Shown in pieces: positions 19,403-29,161 of a stretch of DNA of 64,000 nucleotides. The notes beneath the pieces were generated by a model that was not told the DNA's origin, did no database searches, and saw nothing but the letters and a program-made list of their open reading frames with translations. The DNA is taken from contig NZ_JAFCKH010000003.1 in NCBI RefSeq assembly GCF_018130505.1, positions 582,191 to 646,190 on the forward strand, given 5' to 3'. The position numbers and the translations under genes were made by a program. Every line of letters begins with the position of its first letter. Position 1 is the first letter of the stretch. This DNA is from Bradyrhizobium tropiciagri (lineage in GTDB: Bacteria > Pseudomonadota > Alphaproteobacteria > Rhizobiales > Xanthobacteraceae).

Positions 19403-19445
19403 GAGCATGATCCGTCGCAGGTTCGGGCGTCTTTCGGTCATGCTC
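19403..19445. repeat. Interspersed inverted repeat of the GAGCATGA type
   Basis: Arms GAGCATGA (19403-19410) and TCATGCTC (19438-19445) flank CGTCGCAGGTTCGGGCGTC. A similar but weaker copy lies near 23208-23268, and a compact GAGCATGATCATGCTC lies at 54570. They look like one family of intergenic palindromes. Confidence 0.55.
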
Positions 19446-19495
19446 GCCCACCGGAGAATCAAATCGAAGTTTTGCGGGCGTATTGTGGCGGGGAT

Positions 19496-20422
19496 TTACC
19501 CGCCCATCAATGCGGTGACGTGGGAAGCCACCGACTCTTTCAGGCCCTGCAGGTCGTAGCCGCCCTCGAGCACCGAGACCACGCGGCCGCCGGCGCTCTT
19601 GTCGGCGAGGTCCATCAGCCTGCGCGTCACCCAGCCGAAATCCTCGCCCTTCAGATTGATCGACGCCAGCGGATCGCGATGGTGCGCGTCGAACCCGGCC
19701 GAGATGATGACGAGTTCCGGCGAGAACTTTTCGAGTTGCGGCAGGATCAGGTTCTCGAACGCCGAGCGGAACTTGGCGCCGCCGTCGCCGGGCGCCAGCG
19801 GCGCGTTGACCACGGTGTCGTGCTCGCCGCGCTCGCTCATCGCGCCGGTGCCGGGAAACAGCGGCATCTGATGCGTCGAGCAGTACATTACGGTCGGGTC
19901 GGCCCAGAAGATGTCCTGCGTGCCGTTGCCGTGATGGACGTCGAAGTCGATCACCGCGGCGCGCGCGATGCCGTATTTGCGCTGCGCATGGCGCGCGGCG
20001 ATCGCGACATTGTCGAAGAAGCAGAAGCCCATCGGCGTCGACTTCTCGGCGTGATGGCCCGGCGGGCGCACCGCGACGAAGGCGTTCTGGTGCTTGCCTT
20101 CCATCACCGCATCGGTCGCGGCCACCGCACCGCCGACGCCGCGCATCACCGCCTCCCAGGTCCCCGGCGACATCGAGGTGTCGCCGTCGATATAGATCAG
20201 GCCCGAGGTCGGCGCGATGTGGCGCAGCTCGCCGACATAATGCTCGCCGTGGCACAGCAGCACCTGATCGAGGTCGCCCTCCGGCGCGAGATCGCGCACC
20301 AGCGCCTTGAAGCGGTCCTCGCCGAGCACCTCGTCGACCGCACGCAGCCGGTCGGGGCGTTCGGGATGTCCGGGAGGGGTCAAGTGGTCGAGGCAGGCGG
20401 AGTGGGTCAGGAGCAGTGTCAT
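19496..20422 (-). CDS. Histone deacetylase family protein (acetylpolyamine amidohydrolase-like)
   Basis: A 308-residue zinc amidohydrolase. The catalytic His pair is in VRPPGHHAEKS, the zinc Asp/His set in VIDFDVHHGNGTQDIFW, and the second Asp in ISAGFDAHHRDPLA. The family in bacteria removes acetyl groups from polyamines or acetoin-linked substrates; the exact substrate is unknown. It precedes xseB in the conserved alphaproteobacterial arrangement. Confidence 0.92.
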   Translation of the reverse strand: MTLLLTHSACLDHLTPPGHPERPDRLRAVDEVLGEDRFKALVRDLAPEGDLDQVLLCHGEHYVGELRHIAPTSGLIYIDGDTSMSPGTWEAVMRGVGGAVAATDAVMEGKHQNAFVAVRPPGHHAEKSTPMGFCFFDNVAIAARHAQRKYGIARAAVIDFDVHHGNGTQDIFWADPTVMYCSTHQMPLFPGTGAMSERGEHDTVVNAPLAPGDGGAKFRSAFENLILPQLEKFSPELVIISAGFDAHHRDPLASINLKGEDFGWVTRRLMDLADKSAGGRVVSVLEGGYDLQGLKESVASHVTALMGG

Positions 20423-20542
20423 GCGAATTCCCGGCGCAACCGGTGCGCGTGCGAGGGAGCGGCTAATGTAGGCCGTTACCGGCCGTTGGAAAAGGCCCCG
20501 GTTACGCTTCGGCCCGCTCTACGAGGAGCCGAGCTTCTTCAG

Positions 20543-20618
20543 CGTCATTGCGAGCGAAGCAATCCATTGTGACCGAGTGCACGGAAAGATGGATTGCTTC
20601 GCTTCGCTCGCAATGACG
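20543..20618. repeat. REP-like palindromic repeat
   Basis: Left arm CGTCATTGCGAGCGAAGCAA begins at 20543 and continues to 20567; the right arm is its near-perfect reverse complement at 20589-20618, with a five-base GCGAA duplication. The spacer is 21 bp. This CGTCATTGCGAGCGAAGC element is a very common intergenic repeat in many bacteria. It sits between two leftward genes, after the stop of the 5'-nucleotidase promoter region's neighbour, and could form a large mRNA hairpin. Confidence 0.8.
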
Positions 20619-20650
20619 GGAGTGGGCATGTTTCCACTGCACCACACCAC

Positions 20651-22321
20651 TCAATTCACCCGCTCGATCCGCCGGCCCGCCGTGGGGCCGACCGGGCTGT
20701 TGGCCTTGAAGTAGGCATAGAGCGCATCGACGTCGTAGATGCCGAACTGCTGCGCCTTGCCGTCCTTGAACACGGCGAAGCCGTCGCCGCCTTCGGCGAG
20801 GTAGTTGTTCACGGTGACGCGATAGCTCGTCGCGGAATCGATCGGCTTGCCGTCGAGCGACATCCTTGCCGCGATGATGCGCTCGCCGTCGGGCTTGCTC
20901 GCATCCCAGGCATAGGCAAAGCCCCTGGAGACCTGCAGCGGACGCGGCCGCTTCGGGTCGGCCCATTGCTGCTCCAGCGCGTCCTTGAGCTCCTTGCCGG
21001 TCAGCGTCATCGTCACCAGCTGGTTGCGGAATGGCTGGCTCGCGAAGATGTCGGCGTAAGTCACCGCGCCGTCGTCGCGCTTGACGATGTCGGTGCGCAC
21101 GCCGCCGGGATTGGTGAAGGCGATCACGGCGCCGCCGTTCGGCTCCGAGCTGGTCGCCGCCAGCTGCGCGTCGGCGACGATGTCGCCGAGCACGCTTTCG
21201 CCCGACTCGTTCGGCGTGCGCGACAGCGTCTCGGTGACCGAGCCGGCAGGGCGATTGGCGATCGGCGCGGCCAGCCGGTCATAGGCCTCGAGCAGCGCGG
21301 TCTGCTCGGGATCGCGATGATAGGTGCCGATCCGCACGATGGTGTTGTCGGCCTTGGCGCTGATCACGTCGCGGGTCTTCGGATCGAGCTTGAGATCGAT
21401 CGCGGTGACCAGCGTGCCGTACTTGTCGCCCGATGTGACGAGACGTCCGTCGATCTCGCAGATATAGGCTTGGTGGGTATGGCCGGAGATCACGACGTCA
21501 ACCGCCTTGTCGAACTTCTTGACGATGTCGACGATCGGCCCGGAGATCCCCGGGCACTCGTTGTAGTCGCCGGTCGGAAAGCCGCCTTCGTGGATCAGCA
21601 CCACGATCGCCTCGACGCCCTTCGCCTTCAGCTCCGGGATCAGTGCGTTGACGGTCTCGGCCTCGTCGCGGAATTCGAGGCTGGCGACGCCGAGCGGTGA
21701 CACGAGGTTCGGCGTGTTCTTCAGCGTCAGCCCGATGAAGGCGACGGGAATGCCGTCGAACTCCTTGATTTCGTAAGGCGGAAACAGCGTCTTGCCGGTC
21801 GCCTTGTCGATCGTGCTGGCGGCGAGGTAGCGGAATTTCGCGCCGGTGAAGGGATGCGGCCCCTGGCACTTGTCGATCGGGTTGCAGCCGCCGTTCTGCA
21901 TCCGCAGCAGCTCATCCTTGCCCTCGTCGAACTCGTGATTGCCGACCGAGGAGATCGCAAGCCCCATCATCGACATCGATTCGATGGTCGGCTCGTCGTG
22001 GAACATCGCCGACAGGAACGGGCTGGCGCCGATCAGGTCGCCGGCCGCAACGAAGATGTTGTTCCTGTGTCCCTGGCGCAGCTCCTTGACCGCGGTTGCC
22101 ACCCGCTCGGCGCCGCCGGCGGGCACCATGATCTTCTTCGTCGCGTCGGCAGGATCGGTGATGCGGATGCCGCCCGGCGGCGGCCGCAGATAGCCGTGGA
22201 AATCGTTGATGGCGAGAATGCGCAACTCCACCGGCGCGGCGGTCTGCGCGAGGCAGGGAGCGGCCGCGAGGAGCGCGAGCGAACCGATGGCGAAGGCGAG
22301 GGAGAGGCGGTGATGTCTCAT
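20651..22321 (-). CDS. Bifunctional metallophosphatase/5'-nucleotidase (UshA-like)
   Basis: A 556-residue periplasmic enzyme that hydrolyses nucleotides and related phosphate esters. The ATG at 22321 opens a Sec signal (LSLAFAIGSLALLAAAPCLAQT). The metallophosphoesterase domain has LAINDFHGYL, VAAGDLIGASP, SVGNHEFDEG and VISGHTHQAY. The C-terminal 5'-nucleotidase domain (from about residue 370) contains AFTNPGGVRTDI and ASQPFRNQLVTMTLTG. The length is typical. It is monocistronic; phosphate regulation is possible but no Pho box was recognised. Confidence 0.92.
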   Translation of the reverse strand: MRHHRLSLAFAIGSLALLAAAPCLAQTAAPVELRILAINDFHGYLRPPPGGIRITDPADATKKIMVPAGGAERVATAVKELRQGHRNNIFVAAGDLIGASPFLSAMFHDEPTIESMSMMGLAISSVGNHEFDEGKDELLRMQNGGCNPIDKCQGPHPFTGAKFRYLAASTIDKATGKTLFPPYEIKEFDGIPVAFIGLTLKNTPNLVSPLGVASLEFRDEAETVNALIPELKAKGVEAIVVLIHEGGFPTGDYNECPGISGPIVDIVKKFDKAVDVVISGHTHQAYICEIDGRLVTSGDKYGTLVTAIDLKLDPKTRDVISAKADNTIVRIGTYHRDPEQTALLEAYDRLAAPIANRPAGSVTETLSRTPNESGESVLGDIVADAQLAATSSEPNGGAVIAFTNPGGVRTDIVKRDDGAVTYADIFASQPFRNQLVTMTLTGKELKDALEQQWADPKRPRPLQVSRGFAYAWDASKPDGERIIAARMSLDGKPIDSATSYRVTVNNYLAEGGDGFAVFKDGKAQQFGIYDVDALYAYFKANSPVGPTAGRRIERVN

Positions 22322-22382
22322 GACCTGTCCATGGAGCACGCGATCATGACGCCGCGCCACTACATTTTTGCGACGCGCGCGT

Positions 22383-23144
22383 TCAATCCTTCGTGCGCGC
22401 CATGAACGCCTTGAAGGCGGCGATCGCTTCCTTCGAGCGCATGCGCTCGGTGAACAGATGGTTCTCCTGCTCGATCCGGCGGGTGACGTCCTCCGGCGGC
22501 AGGCGGATCAGCCGCCGCGAGATCGCCACCGCCTCGGCCGGCAACGCGCAGATCTCGCGCGCCACCTTGTGCGCCTCGACCTCGGCGTGGCCCGGCGCCA
22601 CCACGGTGTTGACGAAGCCGGCGACGCGGGCATCGTCGGCGGTCATGGTGCGGCCCATCACCAGCATCGCGAAGGCCAGCTGATGGCCCATGCTGCGCGG
22701 CATCAGCAGGCTGGATGCGCCTTCCGGCACCAGGCCGAAATTCGAGAACGGGGTCGAGAACGACGCGGTCTTGCTGGCGAGCACATAGTCGCAGTGAAAC
22801 AGCATGGTAGTGCCGATGCCCATCGCGACCCCGTCGACGGCGGCGATGATCGGCTTCACATTGTGGGCGAGCGAATACAGGAACTTGACCAGGTTGGAGG
22901 CGGCGGGCGGATCGGCCTCCGCGGTGCCCTCGCTCAGGAGATCCTCGATGTCGTTGCCGGCGGTGAACACGCCGGAGCCGCCGGTGATGATCAGGCAGCG
23001 GATGTTCGGATTGTTCTGCGCCTTGTCGATCGCATCGCTCATGGAGCGATACATGTCCTGCGTGATGGCGTTCTTCTTTTCCGGGCGACGCAGCTTGATC
23101 ACGCGCGTGGCGGCTTCGTCGGTCACGATCACATGCGCGGTCAT
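22383..23144 (-). CDS. Enoyl-CoA hydratase/isomerase (crotonase) family protein
   Basis: A 253-residue crotonase-fold enzyme. The oxyanion-hole segments are GVFTAGNDIEDLL and VDGVAMGIGTTMLFHCDYVLAS. FGLVPEGASSLLMPRSMG follows and contains the catalytic-glutamate region. It lies upstream of the 5'-nucleotidase gene on the same strand, but the 60-bp gap and unrelated role argue against a functional link. The exact acyl-CoA substrate cannot be set. Confidence 0.88.
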   Translation of the reverse strand: MTAHVIVTDEAATRVIKLRRPEKKNAITQDMYRSMSDAIDKAQNNPNIRCLIITGGSGVFTAGNDIEDLLSEGTAEADPPAASNLVKFLYSLAHNVKPIIAAVDGVAMGIGTTMLFHCDYVLASKTASFSTPFSNFGLVPEGASSLLMPRSMGHQLAFAMLVMGRTMTADDARVAGFVNTVVAPGHAEVEAHKVAREICALPAEAVAISRRLIRLPPEDVTRRIEQENHLFTERMRSKEAIAAFKAFMARTKD

Positions 23145-23477
23145 CGAGCAGCCCCTTCATTGGCCGGCGGCGTCACTGCCGCCCGGCGCAATCTCGCCAT
23201 TATCCTACATGATCCGCCGCAAGCCCCAAGGGCTTCCGGACGCTTTTCCCCTCAGGCGAGCATGAGGACAGCGCAAGCCAGTTAACCGGAATTCACCTTG
23301 TTGGTGCCGATACCCGCCTGCGACGGCCTGCACACGTTCCACTCGCGACTTGTTTAAGTCCCCGCACAGAAACATTCCACCGCCTGCAGCATTCATCCGG
23401 TGCAGCCGGCAAACGCGCGCGGAAGTCATGCCCGGTTCCGCCCTTCGGCCAACGCGGCTGCGCATCAGGAGAGCGGC
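23145..23477. other. Divergent intergenic region upstream of paoA
   Basis: 333 bp between a leftward crotonase gene and the rightward oxidoreductase operon. A weak copy of the ATGATCCGxCGCA...GAGCATGA repeat lies at about 23208-23268. No certain promoter or operator was recognised. Confidence 0.4.
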
Positions 23478-24128
23478 ATGCGAATTTCCGGTCGTTTGGA
23501 ACTATCCCGGCGCCATTTGTTGATTGTCGGAGCTGCCTCGCTCGCCGCCTCGTCGGTCGCGGCGCCGGTACCTGCCGCGACAGCTCAGATTGCATCAGCC
23601 CCGCCCGGAGCGCCCGTGATGACAAAAGTGTCCTTTGATGTGAACGGCGAACCCCATCAGCTCGAGCTCGATACCAGGACCACGCTGCTCGACGCGCTGC
23701 GCGAGCATCTGCATCTGACCGGCACCAAGAAGGGCTGCGACCACGGTCAGTGCGGCGCCTGCACCGTCATCGTCGACGGACGGCGGATCAATTCCTGCCT
23801 GACGCTCGCGGTGATGCATGAGGGCGACGAGATCACGACGATCGAGGGGCTCGGCGCGCCGGACCAGCTGCATCCGATGCAGGCGGCGTTCGTCAAGCAT
23901 GACGGCTACCAATGCGGCTACTGCACGCCGGGGCAGATTTGCTCGGCGGTCGCGGTGATCGACGAGGTCAGGGCCGGCATTCCGAGCCACGTGACGGACA
24001 ATCTCACCGCGCCGGTGCGATTGACCAATGCCGAGCTGCGCGAACGCATGAGCGGCAACATCTGCCGTTGCGGCGCCTATTCCAACATTGCGGAAGCGAT
24101 CGGCGAGGTCGCCGGGAGGAACGCATGA
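23478..24128 (+). CDS. paoA: Aldehyde oxidoreductase iron-sulfur subunit (PaoA-like)
   Basis: A 216-residue [2Fe-2S] subunit. A Tat signal is visible: the twin-arginine LSRRHLLI at residues 9-16 followed by a hydrophobic stretch and an Ala-rich cleavage region, so the complex is exported folded. The plant-type cluster motif is [14 protein letters not shown]...C and the second cluster motif is QCGYCTPGQ...NICRCGAY. The ATG at 23478 follows CAGGAGAG. Stop and start of the next gene overlap (ATGA). The trio matches the E. coli PaoABC (YagTSR) periplasmic aromatic aldehyde oxidoreductase. Confidence 0.92.
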   Translation: MRISGRLELSRRHLLIVGAASLAASSVAAPVPAATAQIASAPPGAPVMTKVSFDVNGEPHQLELDTRTTLLDALREHLHLTGTKKGCDHGQCGACTVIVDGRRINSCLTLAVMHEGDEITTIEGLGAPDQLHPMQAAFVKHDGYQCGYCTPGQICSAVAVIDEVRAGIPSHVTDNLTAPVRLTNAELRERMSGNICRCGAYSNIAEAIGEVAGRNA

Positions 24129-25075
24129 GATCCTTCAGTTACACGCGGGCGCAGTCGCCCGCCGAGGCGGCGAGCGCGGCTGCGCGCACCGAGAATGCAA
24201 AGTTCATAGCCGGCGGCACCAATCTGCTCGACCTGATGAAGCTCGAGATCGAGACGCCCGCGCACCTGATCGACGTCAACGGTCTTGCGCTCGACCGCAT
24301 CGAGGAGACGCCGGACGGCGGTCTGCGCGTCGGTGCGCTGGTGCGCAACACCGATCTGGCGGCCGATGGCCGGGTGCGGCGCGACTATGCGGTGCTGTCG
24401 CGTGCGCTGCTCGCCGGTGCCTCCGGCCAGTTGCGCAACAAGGCGACCACCGCCGGCAATTTGTTGCAGCGGACGCGCTGTCCTTATTTTTACGACACCA
24501 ATCTGCCCTGCAACAAACGCAAGCCCGGTAGCGGCTGTGCGGCGATCGGCGGCGCCAGCCGCCAGCACGCGGTGGTCGGCGCGAGCGAGGCCTGCATCGC
24601 GACGCATCCGAGCGACATGGCGGTGGCGATGCGCGCGCTCGATGCGACGGTGGAGACAATTCGGCCCGACGGCGCCGTACGCAGCATTCCGATCGCCGAG
24701 CTGCATCGTCTGCCCGGCGACAGTCCCGAGATCGAGACCACGCTGCAGCCCGGCGAGCTGATCACCGCGGTGGTGCTGCCGAAACCCGTCGGCGGCATGC
24801 AGGCCTATCGAAAGGTGCGCGACCGCGCCTCCTATGCCTTCGCGCTGGTCTCGGTGGCCGCGATCGTGCAGCCGGACGGCACCGGCCGCGTCGCGCTCGG
24901 CGGCGTCGCGCACAAGCCGTGGCGGGTCGAGGCGGCGGAGGCGGAGATGCCCCGCGGCGCCAGGGCGGTCACTGCAAAATTGTTCGCCGATGCAAGGCCG
25001 ACCAATGACAATGCATTCAAGCTGCCACTCGCCGAGCGAACGTTGGCGGCGGTGCTGCGCGAGGCCAGGGGATAA
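24125..25075 (+). CDS. paoB: Aldehyde oxidoreductase FAD-binding subunit (PaoB-like)
   Basis: A 316-residue FAD subunit of the xanthine oxidase family. FAD binding is by [16 protein letters not shown] and the later [12 protein letters not shown]. The insertion [21 protein letters not shown] carries the extra cysteines that bind a [4Fe-4S] cluster in E. coli PaoB, a mark that separates this group from ordinary xanthine dehydrogenases. The start overlaps paoA by four bases. It has no signal and should be exported with PaoA. Confidence 0.92.
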   Translation: MRSFSYTRAQSPAEAASAAARTENAKFIAGGTNLLDLMKLEIETPAHLIDVNGLALDRIEETPDGGLRVGALVRNTDLAADGRVRRDYAVLSRALLAGASGQLRNKATTAGNLLQRTRCPYFYDTNLPCNKRKPGSGCAAIGGASRQHAVVGASEACIATHPSDMAVAMRALDATVETIRPDGAVRSIPIAELHRLPGDSPEIETTLQPGELITAVVLPKPVGGMQAYRKVRDRASYAFALVSVAAIVQPDGTGRVALGGVAHKPWRVEAAEAEMPRGARAVTAKLFADARPTNDNAFKLPLAERTLAAVLREARG

Positions 25076-25089
25076 GAAGAGGGTAGATC

Positions 25090-27297
25090 ATGCGCTTCGA
25101 ACATCCCGCGACCTTCAACCCGATCGACCAGCTCAAGGTCGTCGGTCATCCGACCAGCCGGATCGAGGGGCCGCTGAAGACGACCGGCACCGCGCCCTAT
25201 GCCTATGAGCGGCACGATGTCGTTGCGAACCAGGCCTACGGCTATGTCGTCGGTGCCGCGATCGGTAAGGGGCGGATCAAGGCGATCGATCTCGCCGCGG
25301 CGAAGGACGCGCCCGGCGTGCTCGCCATCGTCACGGCCGAGAACGCCGGCAAGCTCGACAAGGGCGAACGCAATGCGGCGCCACTGCTCGGCGGCCCCGA
25401 GATCGCGCATTATCACCAGGCGGTCGCCGTCGTGGTCGCCGAGACCTTCGAGCAGGCACGCGCCGCCGCGCAGCTGGTCCGCGTCGACTACGCGAAGGCC
25501 GACGGCAAGTTCGACCTTGCAGCCGGCGTTGACGAGGCCGTCGCGCCGAAGCCGTCGTTCGGCGGCCCGGCGGACACCGCCGTCGGCGAGTTTGCCTCGG
25601 CGTTCGCGGCGGCAGATGTGCAACTGGACGCGCGCTACACCACGCCCGATCAGGGGCACGCGATGATGGAGCCGCATGCCTCGATCGCCGCCTGGGACGG
25701 CGACAAGCTCACGGTCTGGACCTCCAACCAGATGATCGCCTGGGGCACGGGTGATCTGGCGAAGACGCTCGGAATCCCGAAGGACAAGGTCCGTCTGATC
25801 TCGCCCTATATCGGCGGCGGCTTCGGCGGAAAGCTGTTCCTGCGCGCTGACGTGCTGCTCGCTGCACTCGGCGCGCGCGCCGCGAAGCGTCCGGTCAAGC
25901 TCGCGCTGCAGCGCCCGCTGATGTTCAACAACACCACGCACCGGCCGGCGACGATCCAGCGCATCCGGATCGGCGCGGACCGCGACGGCACCATCACCGC
26001 GATCGGCCATGAGAGCTGGTCCGGCAATCTCAAGGACGGCGAGGCCGAGACGGCGGTCAGCCAGACCCGGCTGCTCTATGCCGGCGCCAACCGGATGACG
26101 GCGATGCGGCTCGCCGCGCTCGATCTGCCCGAGGGCAACGCGATGCGCGCGCCGGGCGAGGCCTCCGGCATGATGGCGCTCGAGATCGCGATCGACGAAC
26201 TCGCCGAGAAGCTCGGCACGGATCCGGTCGCGCTGCGTATCAAGAACGACACCCAGGTCGATCCGGAAAAGCCGGAGCGGCGCTTCTCGCAGCGCCAGCT
26301 CGTGCAGTGCTTCAACGAGGGCGCCGCGCGCTTCGGCTGGAGCCAGCGCAATCCGAGGCCCGGTCAGGTCCGCGACGGGCGCTGGCTGGTCGGCATGGGC
26401 ACGGCCGCCGCCTTCCGCAACAATCTGCTGACCAAATCGGGCGCGCGCGTGCGGCTCGACCGGCAGGGCGTGGTGACGGTCGAGACCGACATGACCGACA
26501 TCGGCACCGGCTCCTACACCATCATCGCGCAGACCGCCGCCGAGATGATGGGCGTGCCGCTGGAGAAGGTGGTGGTGCGGCTCGGCGATTCCGACTTCCC
26601 GGTGTCGTGCGGCTCGGGCGGGCAGTGGGGCGGCAACAACTCCACCGCCGGCGTCTATGCCGCCTGCGTCAAGCTGCGCGAGGCGATCGCGCAGAAGCTC
26701 GGCTTCAATTCCGCCGAGGCCGAGTTCGCTGACGGCCTCGTTCGTGCCGGTAACCGCAGCGTGCCGCTGGCTCAGGCCGCGGGGCAGGACGGCATCGTCG
26801 CGGAGGATGCCATCGAGTACGGCGACATTGCCAAGACCTATCAGCAGTCGACCTTCGGCGCGCATTTCGTCGAGGTCGGGGTCGATGCCGACACCGCGGA
26901 GATCCGCGTGCGGCGGATGTTGGCGGTGTGCGCGGCGGGCCGCATCCTCAATCCGAAGGCGGCGCGCAGCCAGGTTATCGGCGCCATGACCATGGGCGTC
27001 GGCGCGGCGCTGATGGAGGATCTGGTGGTCGACAAGCGCCACGGCCTGTTCATCAACCACGACCTCGCCGGCTATGAAGTGCCCGTCCATGCCGACATCC
27101 CGCATCAGGACATGGTCTTTCTCGACGAGACCGACCCGATGTCCTCGCCGATGAAGGCCAAGGGCGTCGCCGAGCTCGGCATCTGCGGCGTCGCTGCCGC
27201 CGTCGCTAATGCGGTGCACAACGCGACGGGCGTGCGCGTGCGCGACTATCCGATCACGCTCGACAAGCTGCTTGGGCAGCTCCCCGAGATCGGGTGA
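25090..27297 (+). CDS. paoC: Aldehyde oxidoreductase molybdopterin-binding subunit (PaoC-like)
   Basis: A 735-residue molybdenum catalytic subunit that oxidises aldehydes to acids. The substrate/MoCo region begins with PTSRIEGPLKTTGTAPYAYE; PYIGGGFGGKLF is the Gly-rich cofactor loop, MRAPGEASGMMALE the middle motif, and KGVAELGICG near the C-terminus carries the catalytic glutamate. It follows paoB by 14 bp. The usual chaperone gene paoD (XdhC-like) that inserts the MoCo cytosine dinucleotide form is not found downstream in this window. Confidence 0.93.
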   Translation: MRFEHPATFNPIDQLKVVGHPTSRIEGPLKTTGTAPYAYERHDVVANQAYGYVVGAAIGKGRIKAIDLAAAKDAPGVLAIVTAENAGKLDKGERNAAPLLGGPEIAHYHQAVAVVVAETFEQARAAAQLVRVDYAKADGKFDLAAGVDEAVAPKPSFGGPADTAVGEFASAFAAADVQLDARYTTPDQGHAMMEPHASIAAWDGDKLTVWTSNQMIAWGTGDLAKTLGIPKDKVRLISPYIGGGFGGKLFLRADVLLAALGARAAKRPVKLALQRPLMFNNTTHRPATIQRIRIGADRDGTITAIGHESWSGNLKDGEAETAVSQTRLLYAGANRMTAMRLAALDLPEGNAMRAPGEASGMMALEIAIDELAEKLGTDPVALRIKNDTQVDPEKPERRFSQRQLVQCFNEGAARFGWSQRNPRPGQVRDGRWLVGMGTAAAFRNNLLTKSGARVRLDRQGVVTVETDMTDIGTGSYTIIAQTAAEMMGVPLEKVVVRLGDSDFPVSCGSGGQWGGNNSTAGVYAACVKLREAIAQKLGFNSAEAEFADGLVRAGNRSVPLAQAAGQDGIVAEDAIEYGDIAKTYQQSTFGAHFVEVGVDADTAEIRVRRMLAVCAAGRILNPKAARSQVIGAMTMGVGAALMEDLVVDKRHGLFINHDLAGYEVPVHADIPHQDMVFLDETDPMSSPMKAKGVAELGICGVAAAVANAVHNATGVRVRDYPITLDKLLGQLPEIG

Positions 27298-27402
27298 GGC
27301 CGCGCCCGAGGCGACTATCTGCCATTTTCTGCGCATAGCAGGACCGGGACGCCCTGACTGCTGGCCCTTGCCTGCATGACTTGTGCCAATCCGTGAGACC
27401 TC

Positions 27403-27645
27403 GTGATCGTCTCCGGCCTTGATTTGGGCACCTATCGGGAGGAAAATCTTCTACGGCGCAAACATGCCAGGGCGGCCACCGCAGGGGGGTGCCGGCAATT
27501 GACCCATCGGGTTCACGAGACCTTGCAGGACGGGGATATGCGGGACGGCGATTTTCGCAATCTCGTCCGCGTCATTTCGGCCTGCACGTTGGGACTGTGG
27601 GCGTTTGCCGCCGGCCTCTTGATCGGGACCTTCCTGTTTTCGTGA
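27403..27645 (+). CDS. Possible small membrane protein
   Basis: An 80-residue open frame that starts with GTG and ends in a single hydrophobic helix (VISACTLGLWAFAAGLLIGTFLF) at the very C-terminus. A shorter version of 35 residues from the ATG at 27538 has better ribosome-binding context (AGGACGGGGAT), so the true gene may be just the membrane segment. No family was recognised. It sits between paoC and a convergent hydrolase. Confidence 0.4.
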   Translation: MIVSGLDLGTYREENLLRRKHARAATAGGCRQLTHRVHETLQDGDMRDGDFRNLVRVISACTLGLWAFAAGLLIGTFLFS

Positions 27646-27658
27646 TCGCGCCGCCCGG

Positions 27659-28387
27659 CTAGCGGCGTCCGATGAAGGCGCTGATACGCTCGCCGATCAC
27701 GTGCCCGTTTTGATACAGCGCGCCGAGGTGATCGCCGGGGATCGACATCGCGTGCAGGCCGTTGTCCTCGGCAAAGCGCAGCATCGGATCGTGCGGTCCA
27801 TCCTCGCGTCCGTTCCACAGCATCACCGGCACCTGTGAGGAGAGGATGGCGTTCTCGGCGCCGTCGAGCTGGGCCATCGCGTTGAAGCAGGCGCGCACGC
27901 CGTCTTCGAGATCGGGCGTTACCCAGGCGACGAGTTCCGGCACCGTGCGCCGCGCGAACGTGATGAAGGCGCCGTAGGTCAACGGGCCGCTGTTGCCGCG
28001 CGGCAGTCCGGTCTGAAAATCCCAGCCACCGATCGCAAGCGACGCCAGCCGCTTCGGGAAATACCGGGCGACGCCGACGGCGAGCCAGCCGCCCATCGAG
28101 TGCCCGACGAGATGCGCGCGTTCGCAGCCGAGGTCGTCGAGCACGGCGACGATGTCGCCGGCGCGCTGCGCCTGGGAGTAGAGGTCGGGGTCCGCGGGCT
28201 TGTCGCTCAGGCCATGCCCGAGCGAATCGATGCAGACCACGCGGAAGCGATTGGCGAGTGCCGCAACAACGCCACAATCTCGCCAGCTCGCGGCGTCGAG
28301 CAGCAAGCCGTGCTGCAGCACGATCAGCGGCCCCGTTCCTTCGACGGTATAGTGGATGCGTTGGCCGCGATGGTAGGCAAAAGGCAT
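27659..28387 (-). CDS. Alpha/beta hydrolase
   Basis: A 242-residue hydrolase of the esterase/haloperoxidase type. The oxyanion-hole segment is IVLQHGLLLDAASW, the nucleophile elbow is GHSMGG (Ser), and the catalytic His is in IPGDHLGALYQNG; an acidic residue likely sits around NGREDGPHD. No signal peptide, so it is cytoplasmic. The start at 28387 (MPFAYHRGQ) is preferred over the ATG 24 bp upstream. Substrate unknown. Confidence 0.88.
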   Translation of the reverse strand: MPFAYHRGQRIHYTVEGTGPLIVLQHGLLLDAASWRDCGVVAALANRFRVVCIDSLGHGLSDKPADPDLYSQAQRAGDIVAVLDDLGCERAHLVGHSMGGWLAVGVARYFPKRLASLAIGGWDFQTGLPRGNSGPLTYGAFITFARRTVPELVAWVTPDLEDGVRACFNAMAQLDGAENAILSSQVPVMLWNGREDGPHDPMLRFAEDNGLHAMSIPGDHLGALYQNGHVIGERISAFIGRR

Positions 28388-28501
28388 TCTGGCAGGTTCC
28401 CCACGTTCCAACGGGAGGTGAGGGCGGAAAGCGCCGGATTCAAGACCCGCGGTCGCATGAGGAACCCGTCATGCATGCCGGTCGTCGCGCGGCGGGCGCG
28501 G

Positions 28502-29077
28502 TCAGCCGCCCCACACCGTGGCTTCGCTCCAGCCGAGCTCGGCGAATTCGCCGGCCCGCAGCGGCGCTTCGCCGGCGGCGAAGAACTCGTCGAGCTGCGG
28601 CGGCTTGACGGCGGTTTCCGCGAGCATCGCGTGGGCCTGGCCGCGGTGATGGATCTGGTGCTGGAACAGGTGCATCAGCAGGCGGTCGCGCCGCTCGGTC
28701 TGCACCGTGGTGTCGCGGTTGATCCTCACGATATCGTCGAGCCGCTCGGGCGTCAGCGCATCGCAGATGTCGATCAGGCGCTGGTCCATCGCGCGCTGCG
28801 CCGGTTTGAGCTCGGCGAGCGCCGGGTAGGGCACGTCGTTGGCAAACGCTTGCGGGCCCAGCCATCCGCCTTCCAGCGCGTCGATGTAGAACAGGTCGAT
28901 GATGTAGATGTGGTTCAGCGTCGCCTGCAGGCTCGGGAAGAACCCGGTCCGCGCCGCGGCGAATTCTCCCGCGCCGAGGCCGGCGCAGGCCGTGAGCAGG
29001 CGGTGATTGGCCCAGGCATTGTTGTAGGCAAAGCCGCGAAAGGTCTGAACGAGGCCGGCGGGCATGTCTGTCCTCAT
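28502..29077 (-). CDS. DinB family protein
   Basis: A 191-residue four-helix-bundle protein of the DinB/YfiT superfamily. The metal-binding histidines are visible in LNHIYIIDLFY and in HLFQHQIHHRGQAHAML. Members act as thiol-dependent transferases or have unknown roles. Several in-frame starts exist; the ATG at 29077 gives MRTDMPAG, and 29065 is an alternative. It lies between the hydrolase and bamA, all leftward, with gaps too long for certain cotranscription. Confidence 0.85.
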   Translation of the reverse strand: MRTDMPAGLVQTFRGFAYNNAWANHRLLTACAGLGAGEFAAARTGFFPSLQATLNHIYIIDLFYIDALEGGWLGPQAFANDVPYPALAELKPAQRAMDQRLIDICDALTPERLDDIVRINRDTTVQTERRDRLLMHLFQHQIHHRGQAHAMLAETAVKPPQLDEFFAAGEAPLRAGEFAELGWSEATVWGG

Positions 29078-29161
29078 CGGGTGGATGCGTGATGCCGATG
29101 CGAATCTAGCACGCATGGCGTGCACGGGCGTGCGCCTTGCCGCCGCACTCGTCCGCGGCCC

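Noticed and set aside
24832-27336. An 834-codon open frame antisense to paoC
   Set aside because: It mirrors the paoBC coding strand and is rich in Arg, Ala, Asp and His as antisense frames are; no domain was recognised.
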